Assembly (NCBI RefSeq): GCF_030698175.1
Contig: NZ_JAUYNT010000029.1
Coordinates: 186,001 to 250,000, forward strand
Origin: Pseudomonas sp.
GTDB taxonomy: Bacteria > Pseudomonadota > Gammaproteobacteria > Pseudomonadales > Pseudomonadaceae
DNA: 64,000 nt
Reading direction: 5' to 3'
Shown: positions 46,765 through 55,979 of the stretch, piece after piece
How the letters are laid out: the number at the start of each line of letters is the position of its first letter
Position numbering within the stretch: position 1 is the first letter of the stretch
The notes under the pieces: generated by a model
Told to the model about the DNA's origin: nothing
What the model saw: only the letters and a program-made list of their open reading frames with translations
The model's database searches: none
Translations under genes and position numbers: made by a program

Positions 46765-48641
46765 GGCACTGCATCGTAGCGAATGATCTGAGGCTCCCAG
46801 CCACGGTACAGCGCCTCCACCAGGGCCGCGCGCCCCTGCAACACCGCGCGCTGGTTGATGGTGCCCTTGTCGGTGATCTCGCCCCGATTGATCGACGGCG
46901 GCTCCTGCAACAAAGCGATCCACTCCAGGCGGTTGGCATTGCCGGTAGCCTGGCGATTCAGCCGCTGCAGCCACTCGACAAACCAGCCACGCACCGCGGC
47001 GCTGGCCAACACCTGGGCAGCGCTTGCGGTCGCCGCCAATCCAGCCAGCGCCCGGCACTCGGCCAGACGCGGGAATACCAGCAACCCCAGGCACTCCCGA
47101 TCCGGCCCGGCCACCACCACATCCTGCACATAGGGCGTACCGTCCAGCACTGCGCGGTTGCGCAGCGGGCCAACACTGACGAACACCCCGGACGACAGCT
47201 TGAAGTCCTCGGCCATGCGTCCGTCGAACATCAAGCCCAGCTCTGGTTGCTGTACATCGGCAAACTTCAGCGCATCGCCGGAACGGTAGAAGCCCTCCTC
47301 ATCGAAGGCCTCGACCGTCTGCTGCGGCGAACGCCAGTAGCCGGCCATGATATGCGGGCCGCGAAAGCGTGCTTCGAGCTTGCCATCGAGCGGCACCAGC
47401 TTGATCTCGCACCCCGGCGCCGGCAGGCCGACGTAGCCGGCCACCGACAGCGGGCCGGTGGTAAAGGTGCAGGACGGCGAGGCCTCGGTCATACCCAGGC
47501 CGGCCATCATGCGGATGCGTTCGCCGCAGTGCTGTTCAGCCAGCCGGTCGAGGCGGTCCCAGACGCTCTGCGACAGGCCCGCCGCGGCGAAGAAGCACAG
47601 CTTGATCCGCGCGAAAAACACCCCGCGCAACTCGGCGTCGCGCTCCAGCGCGCCTGCCAGCTCCTCCCAGCCCTTGGGCACCGTGAGGTAGGCCGTGGGC
47701 GAAACCTCCTTGAGGTTGCGCAGCGTCTCGAGCATGCCCTGGGGCGTGGGTTTGCCGCCATCGATATACAGGCTGCCGCCGTTGTACAGCACGATGCCGA
47801 CGTTATGACTGCCGCCGAAGGTGTGGTTCCACGGCAACCAGTCCACCAGCACCGGCGGCTCGACGGCGAACTCGGGAAAGGTCTGCAGCAGCATCTGCTG
47901 GTTCGCGCAGAGCATCCGTTGGGTGGTCGGCACGGCCTTGGGCAGCTTGGTCGAGCCGGAGGTAAAGAGGAACTTGGCGATACTGTCCGGCCCAGTCGCA
48001 GCAAAGGCGCTATCGGCCTCGGCACCGCCAGCCGCTTGCAGCAACTGGGCGAAGGCGACACTGTGCCGGCCGGGCAGCTCGCCGCGGGTGAACAACAGCG
48101 GCATCTCGACCGGTGCCAGGGTTTCGATGGCACGTTGAAACGGCGCGGCATCGGCGGCAAAAATCAGCCCTGGCTGCAGCAGGTCGAAGATATGCCGCAG
48201 CTTGACCAGGTCCTGCGACAGCAGCGAGTAGGCCGGCGACACCGGGCAATAGGGAATGCCGGCGTACATGGCGGCGAACGCCAGTTGCAGATGCTCTAGA
48301 TCGTTGCCCGAGAGAATCACCAGCGGCCGCTCGGCGGACAGGCCGTAAGCCAGCAGCGCCTGGGCAATAGCGCGCACGTTCGCCAGCATCTGGGCATAAC
48401 TGATGCGTTGCCAACTGCCATCGGCACCGCGTTCGGCAACCAGGGTCGCCTCTGGCTTGAGGGCCGCCCAGTGCAGCAGACGGTCCAGTAGACGCACAGG
48501 TATCGGCGCCAGTGATTCACGGGGGCGCATATAGATCGCCCCGTCACTGCCTGATGTGATCAGCACGCCAGGACTGCCGATGGCGACCTGGCGATAGCCA
48601 ACCTTGCCCGACCCTAGCTGCGCTTCAGCTTCAACATTCAC
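46761..48641 (-). CDS. fcs: Feruloyl-CoA synthase (hydroxycinnamate:CoA ligase)
   Basis: The 626-residue acyl-CoA synthetase has the AMP-binding motif FLFTSGSTKLPKAVPTT (about 240-256) and downstream GLGMTEASPS and YRSGDALKF motifs. It activates ferulate, p-coumarate or caffeate as CoA thioesters for Ech. The start is GTG at 48641, behind AGAGGAAAGG; an upstream in-frame start adds 46 residues with no family resemblance. It follows vdh by 138 nt. Confidence 0.92.
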   Translation of the reverse strand: MNVEAEAQLGSGKVGYRQVAIGSPGVLITSGSDGAIYMRPRESLAPIPVRLLDRLLHWAALKPEATLVAERGADGSWQRISYAQMLANVRAIAQALLAYGLSAERPLVILSGNDLEHLQLAFAAMYAGIPYCPVSPAYSLLSQDLVKLRHIFDLLQPGLIFAADAAPFQRAIETLAPVEMPLLFTRGELPGRHSVAFAQLLQAAGGAEADSAFAATGPDSIAKFLFTSGSTKLPKAVPTTQRMLCANQQMLLQTFPEFAVEPPVLVDWLPWNHTFGGSHNVGIVLYNGGSLYIDGGKPTPQGMLETLRNLKEVSPTAYLTVPKGWEELAGALERDAELRGVFFARIKLCFFAAAGLSQSVWDRLDRLAEQHCGERIRMMAGLGMTEASPSCTFTTGPLSVAGYVGLPAPGCEIKLVPLDGKLEARFRGPHIMAGYWRSPQQTVEAFDEEGFYRSGDALKFADVQQPELGLMFDGRMAEDFKLSSGVFVSVGPLRNRAVLDGTPYVQDVVVAGPDRECLGLLVFPRLAECRALAGLAATASAAQVLASAAVRGWFVEWLQRLNRQATGNANRLEWIALLQEPPSINRGEITDKGTINQRAVLQGRAALVEALYRGWEPQIIRYDAVP

Positions 48642-48779
48642 TGCGCCTTTCCTCTCTTTCAGCGCCAATACCGATACCCCGAGCGGGGCGCAGGTGTTGG
48701 ACGCACAACCTATTCTTGTTATTTCGCGCGCGGAGCTGTCGACCGGCGCCATGCCGGCCCACCACTCAGGCCGGATCAA

Positions 48780-50228
48780 TCAAATGGGGTAGTGACGCGG
48801 GCCGTTCTGCAGCGTGACCCAACGCAACTGGGTGAAATGCTCGATCGAGGCACGGCTGCCGAAGCTGCCGTAACCACTGGACTTGACCCCGCCGAAAGGC
48901 ATCTGCGCCTCGTCGTGCACGGTCGGCCCATTGATATGGCAGATGCCAGATTCCACCCGCTGGGCCAGGGCCAAGGCACGCGACACATCGCGGCTGAAAA
49001 TCGCCGCCGACAGGCCGAATTCCGAGTCATTGGCCAGGCGCAGCAGCTCCTCGTCACCCTCGCCGCGCAGCACCACCGCCACCGGGCCGAAGGATTCCTC
49101 ACGGTACAAACGCATCTGTTCGGTCACCTGATCAAGCAGTACCGGTTGCATGATGCTGCCATCCAGATCACCACCCGCCACCAGGCACGCGCCCTTGGCC
49201 ACGGCATCATCCACCAGCGTCTGAATGCGCTGGCCGGCCGCCGCATCGATCAGCGACCCCAGTAGCGCATCGCTATCCTGCGGATTACCGGCGCGCAGCT
49301 TGGCGACCCGGCTAGCCAACTTCTGCACAAAAGCATCGGCCACCTTGGCATCCACGATCAGCCGCTCGGTGGACATGCAGATTTGCCCCTGATTGAAGTA
49401 AGCGCCGAACACGGCGGCATCGACCGCCGCATCCAGATCGGCATCATCCAGCACCAGCAGCGGCGCCTTGCCGCCCAGCTCCAGCAAGGCCGGTTTCAGA
49501 TGGCGCGCGGCCAGCTCGGCGACGATCCGCCCGACATGGGTGGAGCCGGTGAAGTTGACCCGCCGCACCGCCGGGTTGGCGATCAGCCGGGCAACTATGG
49601 CCGCTGCATCTTCTGGCGCATTGCTGATCACATTGACCACCCCATCACCCAGGCCGGCTTCGTGCAGCACCTGGCCGATCAAGCGATGCGTGAAGGGGCT
49701 CAGTTCCGAGGCCTTGAGCACCACGGTATTGCCGCAAGCCAATGGCATGGCCAGCGCCCGCACACCGAGAATCACCGGCGCGTTCCACGGTGCAATGCCC
49801 AGCACCACGCCGCACGGCTGGCGCAGGCCCATGGCGAAACTGCCGGGCACGTTGGAGGGAATCACCTCGCCGAGAATCTGCGTGGTCATCGACGCTGCCT
49901 CGCGCAGCATGCCGGCGGCCAGCTGCACATTAAAACCATACCAGTTGGCCGCCGCGCCGGTTTCACTGGCGGCACCGATAAACTCAGCCGAGCGGGCATC
50001 CATCAACTCCGCCGCCTTGAGCAGGCGCAAACGCCGCTCGCCAGGTGCCAGCGCCGCCCACGCGGGAAATGCCGCTTGGGCCGCCGCTACTGCAGCATCG
50101 GCATCTTCCAGGGTGGCGGCGGCTACCCGCGACACCAGCTCGCCGGTGAACGGACTGCGCCGCTCGAAAGTACGACCATCGGCAGCCGGGCAAGCCTGAC
50201 CGGCGATCAGCAGGGGCACGTCAAACAT
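48780..50228 (-). CDS. vdh: Vanillin dehydrogenase (aldehyde dehydrogenase)
   Basis: The 482-residue NAD(P)-dependent aldehyde dehydrogenase has LELGGKAPLLVLDDADLD (catalytic Glu about 250) and GQICMSTERL with the active Cys at residue 284. It oxidises vanillin and 4-hydroxybenzaldehyde, the products of Ech. The start at 50228 (MFDVPLLIAGQ) is preferred over an ORF start 22 codons upstream. It lies 70 nt after ech. Confidence 0.93.
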   Translation of the reverse strand: MFDVPLLIAGQACPAADGRTFERRSPFTGELVSRVAAATLEDADAAVAAAQAAFPAWAALAPGERRLRLLKAAELMDARSAEFIGAASETGAAANWYGFNVQLAAGMLREAASMTTQILGEVIPSNVPGSFAMGLRQPCGVVLGIAPWNAPVILGVRALAMPLACGNTVVLKASELSPFTHRLIGQVLHEAGLGDGVVNVISNAPEDAAAIVARLIANPAVRRVNFTGSTHVGRIVAELAARHLKPALLELGGKAPLLVLDDADLDAAVDAAVFGAYFNQGQICMSTERLIVDAKVADAFVQKLASRVAKLRAGNPQDSDALLGSLIDAAAGQRIQTLVDDAVAKGACLVAGGDLDGSIMQPVLLDQVTEQMRLYREESFGPVAVVLRGEGDEELLRLANDSEFGLSAAIFSRDVSRALALAQRVESGICHINGPTVHDEAQMPFGGVKSSGYGSFGSRASIEHFTQLRWVTLQNGPRHYPI

Positions 50229-50298
50229 GGAACACCTCGCATAAAAAGGTAGAGGGCGAGGCCCGCAGGCCACGCCCTGAGGCCCCCGGAGCAAGCTC

Positions 50299-51129
50299 TC
50301 AGCGCTTGTAGGCCTGCAGGCCCGGCTTAATGCTCTTGTCGTCGAGGAACTGCTTCATCCCCTGCTCGCGCCCGCCTTCGGTGTCGAGCAGGCGCGACTG
50401 GTCGAGCTTGGCGTACAGGTAGTCTTCGTTCTGCTCCCAGGTCAGCTCGCGGCAGCGCTTGAAGCCGATCTTCGCGGCGCGCAGCACCACCGGGTTTTTC
50501 TCCAGCAGGTTGTTGGCCAGCTCGATGGTGGTTTCGCGCAGCTGAGCCAGCGGTACGCTTTCGTTGACCAGGCCCATCTCGGCGGCTTTCTGCCCGCCGA
50601 AGGTCTTGCCGGTCATGATGTAGTACAGCGACTGGCGATGCCCGACGGTATCGGCCATGGCCTTGCTGACCAGGTTGCCCGGCGGAATACCCCAGTTGAT
50701 CTCGGACAGGCCAAAGGTCGCCTCGTCCGCGCAGATCGCCAGATCGCAGGCCACCAGCGGGCTGAAACCACCACCGAAGCACCAGCCATTGACCATGGCG
50801 ATGGTCGGCTTGGTGTACATGCGCAGCAGCTTCCACTGCCACTGCGAAGCCTCACGACGGATCTTCTCCTGGAGGATTTCCGGGCCGGCGTCGATTTCGC
50901 GAAAGTACTCCTTGAGGTCCATCCCGGCGGTCCAGGATTCTCCGGCGCCGGTCAGCACCAGCACCCGGGCGTCAGCGTCCTGCTCGAGCACTTCCAGCAC
51001 CTCGATCATCTCGCGGTTGAGGGTCGGGCTCATCGCATTGCGCTTTTCCGGACGATTGAGGATCACCCAGGCGATCCCAGCCTCCACTTCGACCTTCACG
51101 GTTTGCCAGCGGTTTTCGTAATTGCTCAT
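50299..51129 (-). CDS. ech: Hydroxycinnamoyl-CoA hydratase-lyase
   Basis: The 276-residue crotonase-family enzyme converts feruloyl-CoA to vanillin and acetyl-CoA. Length and numbering match the P. fluorescens enzyme: Ser123 in GGGFSPL, Glu143 in GLSEINWG and Tyr239 in EDYLYAK, the residues assigned to catalysis and substrate binding there. The promoter at 51164-51192 and dyad at 51182-51198 lie 35-70 bp upstream. It begins the ech-vdh-fcs-thiolase-MFS unit. Confidence 0.97.
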   Translation of the reverse strand: MSNYENRWQTVKVEVEAGIAWVILNRPEKRNAMSPTLNREMIEVLEVLEQDADARVLVLTGAGESWTAGMDLKEYFREIDAGPEILQEKIRREASQWQWKLLRMYTKPTIAMVNGWCFGGGFSPLVACDLAICADEATFGLSEINWGIPPGNLVSKAMADTVGHRQSLYYIMTGKTFGGQKAAEMGLVNESVPLAQLRETTIELANNLLEKNPVVLRAAKIGFKRCRELTWEQNEDYLYAKLDQSRLLDTEGGREQGMKQFLDDKSIKPGLQAYKR

Positions 51130-51163
51130 GCCACACCCTTTGCTTGTCTGTTTGGTTGACGCA

Positions 51164-51198
51164 AAGTTATGCCGAGATATTAGTTATGTCAATTAACT
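51164..51198 (-). promoter_or_regulatory. ech promoter with overlapping dyad operator
   Basis: On the minus strand TTGACA (51187-51192) and TAACTT (51164-51169) are separated by 17 bases, a good sigma-70 promoter. The dyad AGTTATGTCAATTAACT (51182-51198) overlaps the -35 box. The same AGTTA-N6-TTAA pattern lies upstream of the nearby marR gene (52706-52722), which suggests repression by that regulator. Confidence 0.7.
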
Positions 51199-51483
51199 AG
51201 ATTGATATTTTTCAAGATAAAACCCAACGCTATCAGTGAGCATCTAAAGTCGCTAAAAAGGATGATTTAACGGGGAAAACGCAGCATTAACCGCTGATAA
51301 ATGACCTTTACCCGGCAATAACAAGCAGACACCCAGGCTTTCAGCGAGCGCAGAGGCGCCTACCACTTATCTAAAAAATATGAATTTGATTAACACTGGC
51401 AACACTAATCACCCGCTAGGCCATAGCAGCGCACCCGCCCCGCTTCGCTCAGCGAGCCAACGCAGAGTGTTCACCAACCCCCT
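51199..51483. other. Intergenic region between ech and binding-protein gene
   Basis: No gene is seen. It is AT-rich near the ech promoter and otherwise without structure I recognise. Confidence 0.4.
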
Positions 51484-52584
51484 CTATTTGCCAGCGCGAA
51501 TGGCGTTCCAGGTGCGCGTGCGCAGGCGCTCAATCGGCAGTGGCAAGGCCTGCAGCGGATAGAGCCGTGCGCGCTGGTCATCCGGGACATACATGGCGGG
51601 ATTGCCGCGGATGCTCTCCTCCACCAGCGCTGTCGCGGCCTTGTTGGCGTTCGGATAACCGAGCGCATTGCTGATTTTGGCGATCACATCGGGACGCAGG
51701 ATGTAGTTGATAAAGGCATGCGCCTCATCGATATGCGTGGTGCCCTTGGGGATCACCATCACATCGACCCACAGAGGCACGCCTTCTTTGGGCAGGATCA
51801 TCTCGATCTGCACGCCTCTGCCTGCCGCCTTGGCAAGTTTGCTTGCCTGCGCGACGCCGCCCGACCAGCCGACCACGACACAGATATCGCCGTTGGCCAG
51901 ATCCATACCATAGCGCGAGGAGTTGAAATAGCTGATATAGGGCCGAATTCCAAGCATCAGCTGCCTGGCCCTCTGGTAGTCACCGGGGTCCAGCGAGTGC
52001 GCTGGCAGCCCCAGATAACGCAGGGCGATAGGCAGGATTTCACTCGCCGAGTCGATAAATCCCACCCCGCAGCCGGACAACTTGGCGATATTGTCCGGCC
52101 GGAAGATCAGCTCCCAACTGTCCAGCTGGGCATCCGCACCGAGGGCCTTGCGCACCTTGTCGAGGTTGTAGCCGATCAACGTGGTGCCCCACATGTAGGG
52201 CACCGCGTACTGATTACCCGGGTCGCTGCTGGCCAGCTCCTGCATAAACCGGCCATCCAGATACTGCCAGTTGCTCAGCTTGCGGCGATCCAGCGGCTCG
52301 AAAGCCCCGAGCTGGATAAACCTGGCAATCCCCGAACTACTGGGAAACACCACGTCATACCCCGAGTTCCCCGCCAGCAGCTTGGCCTCGAGCATTTCGA
52401 CACTGTCGAACACATCGTAAACCGGCTGAATACCGGTCTCGGCCTGGAAGTCCTGGAGGATCTCCGTGGGCAGGTACTCGATCCAGTTATAGATGCGCAC
52501 CGTTTTGCCCTCGGCAGCTGGCAAGGACAGGCTGAGCAGTGTGCTGCCCAATAGCACCGCCAGCCTGTTGATAGTCCGACTCAT
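51484..52584 (-). CDS. PotF-like periplasmic substrate-binding protein
   Basis: The 366-residue protein has a signal peptide (residues 1-24, ending SLPAAEG). It follows the polyamine-binding PotF/PotD fold: RIYNWIEYLPTEILQDFQ (about 29-46), YDVVFPSS and YAVPYMWGTTLIGYN. It is divergent from marR and has no permease or ATPase genes beside it. In the ferulate cluster it could bind an aromatic compound, or it could be a polyamine protein placed by chance. A paralogue is at 61742. Confidence 0.85.
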   Translation of the reverse strand: MSRTINRLAVLLGSTLLSLSLPAAEGKTVRIYNWIEYLPTEILQDFQAETGIQPVYDVFDSVEMLEAKLLAGNSGYDVVFPSSSGIARFIQLGAFEPLDRRKLSNWQYLDGRFMQELASSDPGNQYAVPYMWGTTLIGYNLDKVRKALGADAQLDSWELIFRPDNIAKLSGCGVGFIDSASEILPIALRYLGLPAHSLDPGDYQRARQLMLGIRPYISYFNSSRYGMDLANGDICVVVGWSGGVAQASKLAKAAGRGVQIEMILPKEGVPLWVDVMVIPKGTTHIDEAHAFINYILRPDVIAKISNALGYPNANKAATALVEESIRGNPAMYVPDDQRARLYPLQALPLPIERLRTRTWNAIRAGK

Positions 52585-52705
52585 AAATAAGCTCCAAGGG
52601 CGCTGGCGCTGGCAGGAGTGACAGTGATTTCAGCGCAACAACACTTGCCCGGACAGGCCGTTCAGCAAACCAACCGGCTTAAATCTACCCTCTCGCGGCA
52701 ATAAT

Positions 52706-52722
52706 AGTTACCATGGTTAATC
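52706..52722. promoter_or_regulatory. Probable MarR operator at the marR promoter
   Basis: AGTTACCATGGTTAATC shares the AGTTA-N6-TTAA framework with the dyad at the ech promoter. It lies 28-44 bp upstream of the marR start and suggests autoregulation. Confidence 0.6.
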
Positions 52723-52749
52723 AAAAAACTGCCAACAGGTCCGATCCGC

Positions 52750-53214
52750 ATGTCTCGTAAAGCCAATACCGCGTCAGAAAGCGAAGTCGCCAGCGTACTC
52801 GACAGCTCACTGCACAACCTGGTTGGCTATGTACTGCGCCGTGCCCAGATGAAGCTCTTCCAGCATCTGGCCACCCGACTGGAAGCCCATGACATACGCC
52901 CGGCGCATTTCACCGCCTTGACCATCATCGAGCAATCGCCGGGGCTGATGCAGGCAGAGCTGGCCCGCGCGCTGGCGATTGAGCCGCCGCAAGCCGTGCT
53001 GATGATCAACAAACTGGAAGAACGCGGCCTGGCCATGCGGGTACGCAGCAATCCGGACAAACGCTCCTACGGCCTGTTCCTCAGCAAGGCCGGCGAAGTG
53101 CTGCTCAAGCAACTGAAGGACGTGGTGCAGCAAAGCGACCTGGAGTCCACCAGCGCACTGAGCGCCGCAGAGCGCGAGCAATTGCTGTTGCTGCTCGGCA
53201 AGCTTTACCGCTGA
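52750..53214 (+). CDS. MarR-family regulator of the hydroxycinnamate cluster
   Basis: The 154-residue MarR-type winged-helix protein has MQAELARALAIEPPQAVLMI (recognition region, about 77-96) and the wing MRVRSNPDKRSYGLFLSKAG. Related regulators (FerR/HcaR type) release DNA when hydroxycinnamoyl-CoA is bound. It is divergent from the PotF-like gene and near ech, and a shared dyad marks both promoters. Control of ech-vdh-fcs is inferred. Confidence 0.85.
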   Translation: MSRKANTASESEVASVLDSSLHNLVGYVLRRAQMKLFQHLATRLEAHDIRPAHFTALTIIEQSPGLMQAELARALAIEPPQAVLMINKLEERGLAMRVRSNPDKRSYGLFLSKAGEVLLKQLKDVVQQSDLESTSALSAAEREQLLLLLGKLYR

Positions 53215-53244
53215 GCACAGCTGTCGGTCGCAGCTGCCTCAGAG

Positions 53245-53637
53245 CTAGCCAAGGGATTCCACGCCCATCTCGTCCCACACCTCTTCCGCCAGATGGAAGC
53301 TGGCGTTGGCCGCCGGGATGCCGCAATAGATAGCGCTCTGCATCAGCACTTCCTTGATCTCGTCGCGGGTCACGCCGTTGTTCTTGGCGGCCTTGAGGTG
53401 CAGTTTCAGCTCAGCCTCGCGATTCATCCCAATCAGCATGGCGATGGTGATCAAGCTGCGGGTATGCCGCGGCAAGCCGGGCCGGGTCCAGATATCGCCC
53501 CAGGCATGGCGGGTGATCATTTCCTGGAACTCGCCGTTGAACGGCGTTAGCTTGTCCAGGCTGCGATCCACATGGGCATCACCGAGCACCGCGCGGCGCA
53601 CTTGCATGCCGGCTTCGTAACGTTGTTTCTCGTCCAT
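53245..53637 (-). CDS. pcaC: 4-Carboxymuconolactone decarboxylase
   Basis: The 130-residue PcaC belongs to the AhpD/CMD family and has GDIWTRPGLPRHTRSLITIA (about 47-66) and the later KNNGVTRDEIKEVLMQ. It decarboxylates gamma-carboxymuconolactone to beta-ketoadipate enol-lactone. It lies 15 nt after pcaD and ends the pcaB-pcaD-pcaC unit. Confidence 0.95.
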   Translation of the reverse strand: MDEKQRYEAGMQVRRAVLGDAHVDRSLDKLTPFNGEFQEMITRHAWGDIWTRPGLPRHTRSLITIAMLIGMNREAELKLHLKAAKNNGVTRDEIKEVLMQSAIYCGIPAANASFHLAEEVWDEMGVESLG

Positions 53638-53652
53638 CGTGGGTGCTCCGTT

Positions 53653-54456
53653 TCAGGCTTGCAGAAAGGCCAGCACAGGCCGATTGAAGGCCTCACTGGC
53701 CTCGACGTTAGACAGATGCGCGGCGTGCAACTCAAGCAGTTCGGCGCCCTCGATGCGTTCACGCATAAAGCCCCCATCGGCCAGCGTGGTCACCCCATCC
53801 TGGCTGCCGCAGACCAGCAATACCGGTAGCTTGATTGCGGCGAGCTGCTCACGGAAATCGGCATCGCGCACCGCCGCGCAATTGGCGGCATAGCCTTGCG
53901 GCGAGGTGGCGGCGAGCATGCCAAGCACAGGTTCAACCTTGGCCGGTTCGGCCACCGCAAACGCCGGGGTAAACCAGCGCGCGATTGACGCATCACGCAG
54001 GGCCAGCATCGCCGCCGGACCATCGCGCAGCACCGTTTCAATGCGCTGATTCCAGCCATCCGAGTTGCCGATTTTTGCCGCGGTGTTGCACAGCACCACC
54101 CGCTGCAAACGCTGCGGGGCATTGATCGCCAGCCACTGACCGACCAAGCCGCCCATCGACAGACCGCAGAAACACACCTGGGCAATCGCCAGCGCATCCA
54201 GCAGCGCCAGCACATCGCGGCCGTTCTGCTCGATGCTGTAAAAACCCTCGGTCACCAGTGACTGACCATGACCGCGGGTGTCGTAACGCAATACCCGAAA
54301 GTGTTGGGTGAAGGCGGCAATCTGCCCATCCCACATATGCAAGTCGGTGCCCAGAGAGTTGGACAGCAGCAGCACCGGCGCAGCATCAGGGCCTTCGAGC
54401 AGCTGCTCATCTATCAAATAGTGCAGTTCGCCATCGGCGAGTTGTACGGCGGGCAT
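53653..54456 (-). CDS. pcaD: 3-Oxoadipate enol-lactonase
   Basis: The 267-residue alpha/beta-hydrolase has the nucleophile elbow CGLSMGG (about 97-103), the acid in CGSQDGVTT (about 215-223) and a late His in LELHAAHLSNVE. It hydrolyses the enol-lactone to beta-ketoadipate. It lies 9 nt after pcaB. Confidence 0.95.
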   Translation of the reverse strand: MPAVQLADGELHYLIDEQLLEGPDAAPVLLLSNSLGTDLHMWDGQIAAFTQHFRVLRYDTRGHGQSLVTEGFYSIEQNGRDVLALLDALAIAQVCFCGLSMGGLVGQWLAINAPQRLQRVVLCNTAAKIGNSDGWNQRIETVLRDGPAAMLALRDASIARWFTPAFAVAEPAKVEPVLGMLAATSPQGYAANCAAVRDADFREQLAAIKLPVLLVCGSQDGVTTLADGGFMRERIEGAELLELHAAHLSNVEASEAFNRPVLAFLQA

Positions 54457-54465
54457 GGACAGTTC

Positions 54466-55827
54466 CTAACGCGAAAAAGACTGATGGTCAGCCACGGCAC
54501 GTTCGACCCACAAACGGGCCTGACCGAGGTAGTGGGCCGGATCGAGCAGACGGTCCAGCTCCACCGAGGAAAGTTCGGCGCTGACTGGCGGCGTTTCGCT
54601 CAATACCTGGCGCAGATGCACGCCCTGCTCCACCGCATGGCGACAACATTGTTCGAGCAGATGGTGAGCGGCATCGCGACCGATACGCTGGGCCAGGGCA
54701 ATGCTCACCGCCTCGGCCAGCACCAGGCCCTGGGTCAGCTCAAGATTGCTGCGCATGCGCGCGGCGTCCACCTCCAGTCCCGGCACCAGCAGCAGCGCCT
54801 GCTGCAGCGCCCCGGAAACCAGGCAGCACAGCTGCGGCAGGGTTTCCCACTCGGCATGCCAGAGACCGAGGCTGCGCTCATGCTCCTGCGGCATGGCGCT
54901 GAACATGGTCGACACCAGCCCCGGAGCGCGGGTGGCGGCACCGATCAGCACCGCGGCGCTGACCGGGTTGCGTTTGTGCGGCATGGTCGAGGAACCACCC
55001 CTGCCCGGCGCGGCCGGTTCGAACAGCTCGGCGGTCTCGGTCTGCATCAACAGGCTGATATCACGCCCGAGCTTGCCCAGGCTGCCGGCCAGCATCCCCA
55101 GCAGGCTGGCGAACTCCACCAGCCGATCACGCTGGGTGTGCCAGGGCTGCTCCGGTAGCGTCAGGCCAAGTTCGGCGGCCAACGCCTCGGCCACCGCAAA
55201 ACCTTGCTCGCCCAGAGCGGCCAGGCTGCCGGAAGCGCCACCAAACTGCAGCGACAGCAGCCGTGGTTTGAGCTCAGCCAAGCGCTGCCGATGACGGGTG
55301 ACGGCGCCCAGCAGGCCGGCGAGTTTCATCCCTAAGGTTACCGGGGTGGCGTGCTGCAACCAGGTGCGCCCGGCCAGCGGCGTATCCGCGTAGCGCAGGG
55401 CCTGCACAGCCAGCGCGCCGGCCAACTGGGCCAGATCGCTTTCCAGCAGGCCGATGGCGGCGCGCAATTGCAACACCAGGCCGGTATCCATGGCGTCCTG
55501 ACTGGTGGCGCCCAGGTGGACGAAACGCTCGGCCAGCGCATCGCTGGCGGCGATCCGCTGGCCGAGCGCCTTGACCAGCGGAATCGCCGAATTACCGGCC
55601 GTGACTATGGCCTCGGCCAGCGCAGCGAAGTCATACAGCTCGGCCTGGCAAGCCGCAGCAATCGGCGCCACGGCCGCTGCCGGGATCAGCCCCAGCCGCG
55701 CCTCGGCACGGGCCAGCGCCGCCTCGAAATCGAGCATACCCTGCACCCGCCCGTGGTCGCAGAAAATCCCGCGCATGGCAGGCGCCGTGAAATAGGCATC
55801 AAAGAGTTGGTTGCTCGGGCTGTTCAA
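54466..55827 (-). CDS. pcaB: 3-Carboxy-cis,cis-muconate cycloisomerase (TTG start)
   Basis: The 453-residue member of the fumarase/aspartase superfamily has the signature GGSSTMPHKRNPVSA (about 275-289). The start is TTG at 55827, giving MNSPSNQLFDAYF; GGAG lies 8 nt upstream. A start 22 codons further upstream has no family similarity. It converts 3-carboxymuconate to gamma-carboxymuconolactone. A repeat element separates it from pcaF. Confidence 0.95.
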   Translation of the reverse strand: MNSPSNQLFDAYFTAPAMRGIFCDHGRVQGMLDFEAALARAEARLGLIPAAAVAPIAAACQAELYDFAALAEAIVTAGNSAIPLVKALGQRIAASDALAERFVHLGATSQDAMDTGLVLQLRAAIGLLESDLAQLAGALAVQALRYADTPLAGRTWLQHATPVTLGMKLAGLLGAVTRHRQRLAELKPRLLSLQFGGASGSLAALGEQGFAVAEALAAELGLTLPEQPWHTQRDRLVEFASLLGMLAGSLGKLGRDISLLMQTETAELFEPAAPGRGGSSTMPHKRNPVSAAVLIGAATRAPGLVSTMFSAMPQEHERSLGLWHAEWETLPQLCCLVSGALQQALLLVPGLEVDAARMRSNLELTQGLVLAEAVSIALAQRIGRDAAHHLLEQCCRHAVEQGVHLRQVLSETPPVSAELSSVELDRLLDPAHYLGQARLWVERAVADHQSFSR

Positions 55828-55904
55828 GCCGGTGCTCCAGAAAGCGGAAAGAAGATGGGTTTTATAACAGTCAATCAGCCATGGTCGGTACATGAATTAC
55901 CACC

Positions 55905-55974
55905 GTAGGATGGGTTAGCCAAAGGCGTAACCCATCGCAGCAGCATGGGTATCGCTGCGCTCAACCCATCCTAC
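55905..55974 (-). repeat. REP-like palindromic element, copy 1 (inverted)
   Basis: Perfect 12-bp ends GTAGGATGGGTT and AACCCATCCTAC enclose GCGATACCCAT-type inner arms. Two further copies lie at 58942-59019 and 62894-62981 in the opposite orientation. It is found in the gap between pcaF and pcaB. Confidence 0.85.
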
Positions 55975-55979
55975 AAAGC

